A DNA stretch of 64,000 bases from Cyclobacteriaceae bacterium (GTDB lineage: Bacteria > Bacteroidota > Bacteroidia > Cytophagales > Cyclobacteriaceae): NCBI GenBank assembly GCA_016787645.1, contig JAEUUF010000006.1, forward strand, positions 62,001 through 126,000, in the 5' to 3' direction. The notes beneath the pieces were generated by a model. The model did not search any database. It worked only from the letters and a program-made list of their open reading frames with translations, and was not told the origin of the DNA. The translations under genes and the position numbers were made by a program. Below, in pieces: positions 1 through 6,945 of this stretch. The stretch's first letter is position 1. Each line of letters begins with the position of its first letter.

Positions 1-503
1 CGACATCGATCACCGAGAAGAACCCGTTCATCACCCGCAGCACCGACGACGCACACTTGCTCGACTTCGAGTTCCATCTTAACGCCTTTGAATACCGGGA
101 GCGCGATATCCTCACCTCGGCGGCGAAGCGGCTGCGTAAACTCATCACCGGCGGTATGGATAGTTTCGACGCTTTCAACGTGAGCCAAAGCCACCTGATT
201 GATGTCGCCTCAGCGCACATTGAGCGGGTGATCCTGGAGCAGTTCATACACCAGGTGAGTGAGACCAAGGACGCCGGTTGTCGGGCCGTGCTAACTAAAC
301 TTTGTCAGTTGTTTGCCCTTTCCCATTTAGAGAAGCATCGCGGCTGGTACCTGGAGAATGGGTACATGGAAGCAGCGAAGACCAAGGCCATCCGCAAGCT
401 GGTGAGCCAACTCTGCTGGGACCTTCGCCAGGAAGCAGTGCCGCTGGTGGATGCATTCAAAATTCCCGAAAGCTGCCTCGGTGCCCCGATCGCTAAACGG
501 TAA
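1..503 (+). CDS. Acyl-CoA oxidase, C-terminal part (5' end outside window)
   Basis: This reading frame is open from base 3 and has no start inside the window, so it is the last ~166 codons of a longer gene. The peptide begins TSITEKNPFITR and continues through DEEHL-like (DDAHLLDFEFHL), GMDSFDAFN and AHIERVILEQF, which match the C-terminal helical domain of flavin acyl-CoA oxidases. The enzyme oxidises acyl-CoA to trans-2-enoyl-CoA with O2 as acceptor in fatty acid beta-oxidation. FAD-binding residues would lie upstream and cannot be checked. It converges with the next gene, with a palindrome between them. The TTG at 57 is not the true start because homology runs upstream of it. Confidence 0.85.
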   Translation, partial: TSITEKNPFITRSTDDAHLLDFEFHLNAFEYRERDILTSAAKRLRKLITGGMDSFDAFNVSQSHLIDVASAHIERVILEQFIHQVSETKDAGCRAVLTKLCQLFALSHLEKHRGWYLENGYMEAAKTKAIRKLVSQLCWDLRQEAVPLVDAFKIPESCLGAPIAKR

Positions 504-514
504 ACATATTCCCT

Positions 515-555
515 TCACCCCATCTCTGTTTTACGGAGAGGGGGCCGGGGGGTGA
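515..555. repeat. Intergenic palindrome, likely bidirectional terminator
   Basis: TCACCCC (515-521) pairs with GGGGTGA (549-555), and an inner CTCTG...CGGAGAG arm adds to the stem. It lies exactly between the convergent acyl-CoA oxidase and reductase genes, where a two-way terminator is expected. It looks like a dispersed GC-rich intergenic palindrome rather than unique sequence. It also runs into the 3' end of the reductase gene, whose last ~12 codons are encoded by the repeat. Confidence 0.5.
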
Positions 556-1090
556 GGTATAACATCACCGCACCACAACCGAATCTCTTCGTTTTCAGAA
601 GGTTGAGGTCAATTCGTTCAGAAAGGTTCTTGAACAAGGACAAGCCCTTGCCTGCAAGGATTGGCTGAACGCCAAGTTGGAACTCATCCACCAGGCCCAG
701 GTTCGCCAGGGTCACAATCAGGCTTGGACTTCCCACCAGGATATCTTTGCCTGATTGTTGTTTCAGCGATAATATTTCCTCCCGGACAACTTCTTTCCTT
801 AAGGTGGCCGTTTTCCAATCCACTTTCCTGAGCGATCGGGAATAAACAATCTTGGGAATCTCATTCATTACTAAGGCAAACGCGTCGGTGGATCGATCGC
901 CCGTGGGATTCCTGACCACCATGGGCCAATAACTTTCCATCAGTTGGTATGTGATCCGGCCATACAACAGCAAGCCTGAGTTGCGCAACACCTCGGTGTA
1001 ATGATCATGGATTTCCTCATCCGCAATCATGACCGTGTGGTCGCAAAACCCGTCGAGGGTCATGTTCATACCCGCAATCAGTTTTCTCAT
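515..1090 (-). CDS. Dihydrofolate reductase family protein (RibD C-terminal-like), copy 1
   Basis: The 191-residue protein starts MRKLIAGMNMTLDG, the usual opening of YwjB/YyaP-type members of the RibD_C/DHFR superfamily. It also has the conserved LYGRITYQ, ILVGSPSL and PILAGKGLSLF segments that form the NADPH-binding fold. These are cytoplasmic reductases of mostly unknown substrate; the family name does not show that it reduces dihydrofolate. The gene is 52 bp downstream of a paralogue in the same direction. Its C-terminal tail (TPRPPLRKTEMG) is encoded by the palindromic repeat at 515-555 and has no counterpart in the paralogue, so the native stop was probably replaced when the repeat arrived. 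Confidence 0.8.
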   Translation of the reverse strand: MRKLIAGMNMTLDGFCDHTVMIADEEIHDHYTEVLRNSGLLLYGRITYQLMESYWPMVVRNPTGDRSTDAFALVMNEIPKIVYSRSLRKVDWKTATLRKEVVREEILSLKQQSGKDILVGSPSLIVTLANLGLVDEFQLGVQPILAGKGLSLFKNLSERIDLNLLKTKRFGCGAVMLYLTPRPPLRKTEMG

Positions 1091-1142
1091 AATAACCTTT
1101 GGTTGTTCATCTGAATGGAAGTTCCTCCAACGACGGCCCTTC

Positions 1143-1736
1143 TCACGCCCCTACGGTACCCGTCCTAACCTTTCCGGCCCGCTGATAGTTGGCCAGAATT
1201 ACACCCGTGGAGGTGGCCAAACTATCCACCAACTTAAACGCGGCAGGAATAGCTCCACGGTCAAAAAGCTTTTTTCCTTTGCCGAGAGTCAACGGATGAA
1301 TCTTGAGACGCAGCTCATCTACCAGGTCATTCTTCAACAGCAAGCGAACCAGTTGACTGCTGCCCCAAACCTGGATAACGCCACCCTTTGATTGTTTAAG
1401 CTTCTTGATCGCAGCCACCTTATTGAGAAATACTGTATTCTTCCATCCGGATTTCTTCCGTGTCCTGGACAAGACATACTTTGTACCTTCATTGATGCCC
1501 GGCCAGAATTCTCCATGTTTAGGCCAGTAGCCTTCCCAAATCTCAAAGGTCTTCCTGCCCAACAAGTAATCCGCCGGCTTCAGTTCTTCGCTTACGGCTT
1601 TGCCATAGGTCTCGTCACCATAGGGCGCGGTCCAGCCGCCAAATTTAAATCCCCCCGATTGGTCTTCGCGTGGACCGCCGGGTGCTTGCATGACGCCATC
1701 CAGGGAGATCATCGACAAAACAATAATTTTTCTCAT
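1143..1736 (-). CDS. Dihydrofolate reductase family protein (RibD C-terminal-like), copy 2
   Basis: A 197-residue protein with the same architecture as the neighbouring copy: MRKIIVLSMISLDGVMQAPGG at the N terminus, LLGRKTFEIWEGYWP, VWGSSQLVRLLL and HPLTLGKGKKLF. These segments mark a cytoplasmic NADPH-binding RibD_C-type reductase whose substrate is unknown. It has the longer N-terminal loop of the YwjB group (GGPREDQSGGF), which copy 1 lacks. The upstream M50-like gene ends 26 bp before it and copy 1 follows after 52 bp, so the three may be co-transcribed. Confidence 0.8.
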   Translation of the reverse strand: MRKIIVLSMISLDGVMQAPGGPREDQSGGFKFGGWTAPYGDETYGKAVSEELKPADYLLGRKTFEIWEGYWPKHGEFWPGINEGTKYVLSRTRKKSGWKNTVFLNKVAAIKKLKQSKGGVIQVWGSSQLVRLLLKNDLVDELRLKIHPLTLGKGKKLFDRGAIPAAFKLVDSLATSTGVILANYQRAGKVRTGTVGA

Positions 1737-1762
1737 CTCCGCCTATTGTTTTCGCGAGTCTC

Positions 1763-2320
1763 TCAATCAAGATAGGTATTAATTCCAATTACGATAAGTA
1801 CCGAATAAACACCCAAAATGACAAAGTAGCCGAGGGCTTTCAGTTCCAATTTCATCAGTCGCATGGCTCGCCATAAAATCAACGCCAGAATCGCTAATAC
1901 AAAGGCTGCGACCAAGTATTTATTGATATCCATCATGAATGCAATCCTTGCTTCATCCTGACGGTCGATTCCACCAAAGAGGATGGAAAAAAAGCGGGTG
2001 AATACAGCGCAAAAGGTGAGCGAATACGCATAGATGGACCTGGTCAGTCCAGTAAGCCACAGGAATACTAATCCTTGAAGGACGGTGAAAAGTGGCCCTC
2101 CAATTGCTGACAGTAATGCAGGCAAATCACCATTGAAATAACCACTTCGGGGACTCGAGTTGTTTAAACTGAGTATCATGTCATTTCCCGAAAGCTCCCC
2201 AAGGGTCCAATGGCCGAATTCATGAAATAGATAAGTAAAAAATGCGATGGGGATAAAAGCTACAATAAGCTTTCCATCCACATGACTTTCCTTTAAATCA
2301 GCGCGGATTCTGTTTATCAA
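1763..2320 (-). CDS. Small membrane protein with HExxH metalloprotease-like motif
   Basis: A 185-residue protein with about four hydrophobic segments (roughly residues 18-35, 72-92, 130-150 and 160-182). The first carries HEFGH at about residues 33-37, a zinc-binding HExxH signature. A GGPLFT segment follows the next helix. This order resembles M50-type intramembrane proteases, but the usual NPDG-like second motif is not evident, so activity is uncertain. The start is TTG: an in-frame TAG lies two codons upstream and no ATG is available. I do not recognise a specific family. Confidence 0.55.
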   Translation of the reverse strand: MINRIRADLKESHVDGKLIVAFIPIAFFTYLFHEFGHWTLGELSGNDMILSLNNSSPRSGYFNGDLPALLSAIGGPLFTVLQGLVFLWLTGLTRSIYAYSLTFCAVFTRFFSILFGGIDRQDEARIAFMMDINKYLVAAFVLAILALILWRAMRLMKLELKALGYFVILGVYSVLIVIGINTYLD

Positions 2321-2377
2321 AGCCTACTTCATTTACAGCTGCTTGATTGCCCTCCGCAGCTTGATTCAGGCAAACCC

Positions 2378-3202
2378 TTACTGCTTCACAATTTCCACTC
2401 TCCGGTTGAGTCTTCGTCCCTCCTCTGTATCATTGGTACTCACCGGGCACAGGGAGGCGACACCGGCAGTAGAAAGTCGTTGCTCATCTATTTTGGCTGA
2501 TGAGACAAGGTAATTTTTAATGCTCTCCGCTCTTGATTTTGACAAAGCAGTATTACTCACCAGGGTCCCTGTATTGTCAGTATGGCCAACGATAAAAATC
2601 TTTACGGATGGATTAGCATTCAGATAATCCGTTATCTGCTTGAGTGACTGCGCCGATTCTGGTTTAATGTCAGATTTCCCGACATCAAACAAGATTCCGT
2701 AAATGGCAATTTTCCCATACTGGTTGATGGCTTCATCCATATTCACCACCACGTCTTGCTTCATGGTTTCCACTTCGACCACTTCAATCCGGTAACTCTT
2801 CGAATCGGTTGAATTGGCTGCCGTATGAACTTTGATGTACACTTCCTTTCCATTCACACTTGCCGCAAATGTTGTTTTCTTGTCATCAAGGGCGGTACCC
2901 TTCACCTTCAAGATGGCATTGCTGTAATTCTGGTTGATCTGGGCACTGCTGACTTTCTGAGCCTCCGACTCCATTTTTGAATAGAAGAGGTTGTAGTATT
3001 TACCACCTTTGTTGATCTTTTGAGCACTGCCTTTTACATAATAGATAAACTCAACATCGTTGTATTCGCTGTTCTTGCATTCACTGATATAAAACCCAGG
3101 CATACGGTTGAGGTAAGCAGGTTCGGCATCCTTGCAACGAGCTACATCTTGCGCATTTGAATAGGTGGCAATTACCAATAAAATCAACGTGAGGATTTTC
3201 AT
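2378..3202 (-). CDS. OmpA family outer-membrane/peptidoglycan-binding protein
   Basis: The 274-residue protein has an N-terminal signal peptide (about residues 1-17) and a ~150-residue N-terminal region of no recognised family. The C-terminal OmpA domain (about 165-274) contains FDVGKSDIKPES, IFIVGHTDNTG, SRAESIKNYL and RRLNRRVEI, the peptidoglycan-contacting signature. It is expected in the periplasm or outer membrane, anchoring the envelope to peptidoglycan. There is no N-terminal beta-barrel, so it is not a classical OmpA porin. It stands alone between short intergenic gaps. Confidence 0.85.
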   Translation of the reverse strand: MKILTLILLVIATYSNAQDVARCKDAEPAYLNRMPGFYISECKNSEYNDVEFIYYVKGSAQKINKGGKYYNLFYSKMESEAQKVSSAQINQNYSNAILKVKGTALDDKKTTFAASVNGKEVYIKVHTAANSTDSKSYRIEVVEVETMKQDVVVNMDEAINQYGKIAIYGILFDVGKSDIKPESAQSLKQITDYLNANPSVKIFIVGHTDNTGTLVSNTALSKSRAESIKNYLVSSAKIDEQRLSTAGVASLCPVSTNDTEEGRRLNRRVEIVKQ

Positions 3203-3249
3203 TTTATCTTTTATTTTAATTTTCTCTTATAGCGGAAGGTAATAAGACA

Positions 3250-3747
3250 CTATTTGTGATACACCATCATTGCCACATTTTCCCCCGTCTTCTTACTCTT
3301 CATCATTTTGTCAATCGATAGCGTCCGTCCATCAGCGCTTAATTGGTAGATGTCCCGGGTCAGGTATTCTTCGACAATCCCTTTGCTTTCCTCCGATTGA
3401 ATGGTAATCAAAGTGAGTACCTTCTTGTCCGGCGACCAGGTGGCTGTCTTTTTGATGGAGTAAGTACCCTTCTTTTCAATCCTTTCCTTGCCGTCAAGAT
3501 AATAGGTCTCCGTGGTAGTCTTGAAGTCGGGGTTTCCTTCCATGCGGTACAGTAGCAGGTAAGAAAAAGTTGCGCTGTTTTGTGTGATTTGGATAAACTC
3601 CTTGCCGGGATAATCCCTGGCAATCACTCCAGGCTTGCTGGCTGCCTTGTCGTACTCCCATTGTCCGGCAAAGTTTGCAGGAACCTGCGCATACAGTGGC
3701 GCGATGAAGAAAATCAGGAGGATGAATACGTTAATTCGTGTTTTCAT
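3250..3747 (-). CDS. Secreted lipocalin-like hypothetical protein
   Basis: A 165-residue protein with a clear signal peptide (hydrophobic residues 8-18, cleavage after LYAQ). The mature part is rich in alternating hydrophobic/polar strands and opens with FAGQWEYDKAASKPG, as in small secreted lipocalin-like proteins of Bacteroidota. Its start overlaps the 3' end of the hydrogenase maturation protease gene by 17 bp, so it may be the last gene of that transcript, though nothing in its sequence suggests a hydrogenase role. Confidence 0.6.
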   Translation of the reverse strand: MKTRINVFILLIFFIAPLYAQVPANFAGQWEYDKAASKPGVIARDYPGKEFIQITQNSATFSYLLLYRMEGNPDFKTTTETYYLDGKERIEKKGTYSIKKTATWSPDKKVLTLITIQSEESKGIVEEYLTRDIYQLSADGRTLSIDKMMKSKKTGENVAMMVYHK

Positions 3748-4204
3748 AATCTTTCATTTTAAAACTCCAGGATGGTGAAAACCGCTCTTCAAGGTTGGCC
3801 ACTGCCCGCACCAGGTTTTCCCCAGCCGGCTCGCTCAACGACCCCCCCAGCTCAAACTGCACACCTTCAATGGCCATGGTGTAGGCCTTTGGCATGACAC
3901 CATACAACTCCCGGCAAAGCCAAAGCACTGTTCCAGGAGAAAGCCGATGCGTGGTAAACGATGGTGTCGGCTTCGGTTCGCAGTCATTGAAAGCAAATCC
4001 ATCGGGTAACGAATTGGCTATGGCATCTACGAAAATCACGGTGCGGTAGTCTTTGATCATCGCCGCATCTTCCACCTGCAACTGGTAGCGGTATTCAACG
4101 TCCACTCCCTCCCAGGCGGCTGCTTCATCCGCGAACTTCCACCCAAGGCCGTCATCTCCCCGGCCGTTGTTGCCAATGCCCACAATCAATGTGCGCTTAT
4201 CCAT
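3731..4204 (-). CDS. hoxW: [NiFe] hydrogenase maturation endopeptidase (HoxW-like)
   Basis: A 157-residue protein of the HycI/HyaD/HoxW family, which clips the C-terminal tail of the hydrogenase large subunit after nickel insertion. It has the family opening LIVGIGN-x-x-GRGDDGLG, with putative nickel-sensing acidic residue Asp18, then VIFVDA (Asp60) and TTHRLSPG (His86). The start is the ATG at 4204-4202, which overlaps the hoxH stop in ATGGATAA; a longer upstream frame exists but would lie inside hoxH. The gene follows its substrate directly, which supports co-translation. No hyp accessory genes are in the window, so nickel/iron cofactor assembly must be encoded elsewhere. Confidence 0.85.
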   Translation of the reverse strand: MDKRTLIVGIGNNGRGDDGLGWKFADEAAAWEGVDVEYRYQLQVEDAAMIKDYRTVIFVDAIANSLPDGFAFNDCEPKPTPSFTTHRLSPGTVLWLCRELYGVMPKAYTMAIEGVQFELGGSLSEPAGENLVRAVANLEERFSPSWSFKMKDYENTN

Positions 4205-5672
4205 TTTTATAGCGTTCTTCAAGGAGCCTACCCCGGTGGTCAAACAACTCCACATGCAACGGCATCTGCCCCAACGCCTGCGTGGCGCAGCTCAGGCAGG
4301 GATCGTATGCCCGAATGGCTACTTCCACCTGATTCAGCATGCCCTCCGTGATCGTTCCCTTCTGACTGATGACATTATTCGCCACCCAACGCACGGCCCG
4401 GTTCATCGCCTCGTTGTTGTGCGTGGTGGATACGATGAGATTGCAGCGCGTGATCTTCCCCTTCTCATCTACCTGGTAATGGTGCGTGAGCGTTCCACGC
4501 GGCGCCTCGATGATACCGATTCCCTCCAGCCGTGGCTTGCCTTCCCGCACCAGGTCCGTGCCCAGGATGTCAGGGTCATGGAGCAATTCATTCATTACCT
4601 CGGCACAATGCAGCAACTCAATCAGCCGGGCCCAGTGCGAATAGAGCGTGCTGTTGTTCACCCGCTTGCCCGTAAAATCAACATACGCCCTCCGCTCCTG
4701 CTCTGCCAGCGGAGTGGGTATGGTTGTGCACACATTCAACCGCGCCAGCGGACCCACCCGGTTCCATCCCTGCTCTCGGCCCAATTCTTTCAGGTACGGA
4801 AACTTCATGTACGACCACCGCTCCACGCCTTCCTGGAAGTATCGTTGATAATCGTTCGTGGAAACATCCGGTAAGGTGATCTTCCCATCGGCGTCAATAG
4901 CACGCAACTTTCCGTCGTACAACTCCAGGTTCCCTTGCTCGCCCACCATCCCCAGGTGACCGCTTGGAAAGGCGGCGAAGGAATCAAGCAAACTGCGGTG
5001 CTTCTCACTGTAGTCCTTCATTAACGCAATCACCTCGAGCGCCCATTGAATCATCGTCTCTATGTTGGGCAGCTCCTTGCCGTCGAGGAAGTATTCCCGC
5101 TCGGCTGGTTCAAACGTCTTGTGCATACCCCCGGGGACAGCGGCCACACCGTGAATCTTCTTACCAGCGATGGCGCGAATGATCTCCTGCCCAAACTTGC
5201 GCATCAAGATTCCCTTGCGGGCCAACTCGCGATTCTCAATAGCCAACGCAATCACATTACGTTTCTCTACCGGGGCATCCATGCCAAACAACAGGTCAGG
5301 CGAAGCGAGGTAGAAGAAATGAAGTGCGTGGGATTGAAATACTTGCCCGTAATGCAGCAATTTCCGGAGTTTATGCGCGGAGCGCGTGAGGTCCCGGGGA
5401 TCAATCCCCACCAATTGGTCAATGGCCTTCGCAGCAGCCAGGTGATGGCTCACCGGGCAAATGCCACAAAGTCGCTGAACCAGTACGGGGGCTTCCCAGT
5501 ATGGGTGCCCCTGGATGAAGCGCTCAAAACCACGGAACTCCACAATGTGAAAGAAGGAATCTTCCACTTTGCCGTATTCATCCAGGTGAATCGTCACGCG
5601 CCCGTGACCCTCCACGCGGGTAACCGGATCGATGGTGATCTTCTTTTTTATGGATTTGGTGTCACTCATCAT
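4197..5672 (-). CDS. hoxH: NAD-reducing [NiFe] hydrogenase large subunit (group 3d type)
   Basis: The 491-residue catalytic subunit carries both Ni-Fe ligand motifs: RLCGICPVSHH near the N terminus (Cys69, Cys72) and DPCLSC near the C terminus (Cys459, Cys462). RVEGHGRVTIHL at about residue 19 is the family L1-type signature. It oxidises or evolves H2 in the cytoplasm and works with HoxY, HoxU and HoxF to exchange electrons with NAD(H). The residue at the expected cleavage position after DPCLSCAT is Gln465, where most relatives have His or Arg. About 26 residues follow and would be removed by HoxW. The hoxUY stop and this ATG overlap in TGATG. Confidence 0.93.
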   Translation of the reverse strand: MMSDTKSIKKKITIDPVTRVEGHGRVTIHLDEYGKVEDSFFHIVEFRGFERFIQGHPYWEAPVLVQRLCGICPVSHHLAAAKAIDQLVGIDPRDLTRSAHKLRKLLHYGQVFQSHALHFFYLASPDLLFGMDAPVEKRNVIALAIENRELARKGILMRKFGQEIIRAIAGKKIHGVAAVPGGMHKTFEPAEREYFLDGKELPNIETMIQWALEVIALMKDYSEKHRSLLDSFAAFPSGHLGMVGEQGNLELYDGKLRAIDADGKITLPDVSTNDYQRYFQEGVERWSYMKFPYLKELGREQGWNRVGPLARLNVCTTIPTPLAEQERRAYVDFTGKRVNNSTLYSHWARLIELLHCAEVMNELLHDPDILGTDLVREGKPRLEGIGIIEAPRGTLTHHYQVDEKGKITRCNLIVSTTHNNEAMNRAVRWVANNVISQKGTITEGMLNQVEVAIRAYDPCLSCATQALGQMPLHVELFDHRGRLLEERYKNG

Positions 5673-6940
5673 CAATCGTATTTGAACTCTGAATACAGTA
5701 GCGAATACTCTTCACCCCACAACAGGCTGCGCACTACTTTCCAGATGTGGTTGGCGGCCGGTGGACAGCCGGGTATAGCATAATCCACTTTTACAAGCTC
5801 ATGACAGGCGTACACACGGTCAAGAATCTTGGGCAGGTCCTCATGATACGGCACCCGGCCCTCCCCGGCTTCCCCGGTCACGCTGTTCAGATAGGCTTCT
5901 TCCAGGCATTCACCCAAAGGAAGGGTGTTGCGCATGGCCGGCAGACCACCCCACACAGCGCATTCACCCATCACCACAAGGATGTCACACATCTCCCGAA
6001 ATTTCTTCAGTGTCTCTATGTTCTCATCGTTGCAACATCCGCCTTCCACCAGGCCCAAATGGCACCGCTGTGAAAAATTCTTGATGTCCGTAAACGGCGA
6101 TTTGTTGAACGATACCAACTCGACCATATCCAGCAGTTCCTCATCAATATCGAGCAGTGACATGTGGCAACCGAAACAACCGGCCAGCGACACGGTGGCG
6201 ATGGTCTTCTTCTCGAAGTTGGCCACCTTCGGTCGCTGTGTGAGCGTATGCCGGTACTGCTGTTGTGACGAGGTCAAATCGAATTTCCGGTCGCCAAAGG
6301 GCTGCGACAAACTCAGCCCGCGCACGATGATCGCCCCGGTCGGGCAAATCTTCATGGCATGCGCTGCCTGCTCTGCGGTGAGCCGCTCCTCCTGCACATA
6401 GTCAATGCCCACTTGCGTTTCATTCGCACGGTTGATGTTCATGAATACCCGCTTACCGTCTGTGGCGAGAATTTCTTCCACACAGCGGCGGCATTTGATG
6501 CAGCGGTTGTGCTCCATGACCATCCGCTTGGGCTGGTAGTCAATCAGTCGGTCCTTGAAGAGGTGAGGAAACCGCGACGTGGCGATGCCCAGTTCATATC
6601 CCATGTGCTGCAGGTCGCAATTACCGCTCTTCTCGCATGTGGGACAAAAGTGATTGCCTTCGGCGAACATCATCTCCACTACAGCCTTGCGCATGTCGAT
6701 CAGCTCCGGGGTATTCACTTCTACTTTCAGTCCCTCTTTAACAAATGCAGTGCAAGCGGGATCATATCGGCCGTTGATCTTGCAGGTGCAGGTACGGCAG
6801 GTGCCCAGCGGGGGATCAATGTGTTTGAAATAGCAGAGCGAAGGGATGAACACTCCGTTCTCTTTCGCAGCATCCACAAGGTTCGTCCCGGCTTCCGCCT
6901 GGCAGGCTTTTCCATCGATCCAGAAAGTGCAAGCTGCCAT
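5672..6940 (-). CDS. HoxU-HoxY fusion: hydrogenase diaphorase small subunit joined to [NiFe] hydrogenase small subunit
   Basis: One 422-residue protein joins two normally separate subunits. Residues ~1-235 are HoxU-like: a 2Fe-2S site (Cys36, Cys48, Cys51, Cys63), a His-Cys3 4Fe-4S site (His97, Cys99, Cys102, Cys108) and a 4Fe-4S site (Cys147, Cys150, Cys153, Cys199). Residues ~240-422 are HoxY-like, with CFGCHMS (Cys255, Cys258), GECAVWGG (Cys327) and GCPP (Cys392), the four ligands of the proximal 4Fe-4S cluster. The protein would carry electrons from the Ni-Fe site to HoxF. The frame is open without a stop across the junction. I chose the ATG at 6940; a TTG three codons upstream is also in frame and overlaps the hoxF stop. 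Confidence 0.9.
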   Translation of the reverse strand: MAACTFWIDGKACQAEAGTNLVDAAKENGVFIPSLCYFKHIDPPLGTCRTCTCKINGRYDPACTAFVKEGLKVEVNTPELIDMRKAVVEMMFAEGNHFCPTCEKSGNCDLQHMGYELGIATSRFPHLFKDRLIDYQPKRMVMEHNRCIKCRRCVEEILATDGKRVFMNINRANETQVGIDYVQEERLTAEQAAHAMKICPTGAIIVRGLSLSQPFGDRKFDLTSSQQQYRHTLTQRPKVANFEKKTIATVSLAGCFGCHMSLLDIDEELLDMVELVSFNKSPFTDIKNFSQRCHLGLVEGGCCNDENIETLKKFREMCDILVVMGECAVWGGLPAMRNTLPLGECLEEAYLNSVTGEAGEGRVPYHEDLPKILDRVYACHELVKVDYAIPGCPPAANHIWKVVRSLLWGEEYSLLYSEFKYD

Positions 6941-6945
6941 GATGT

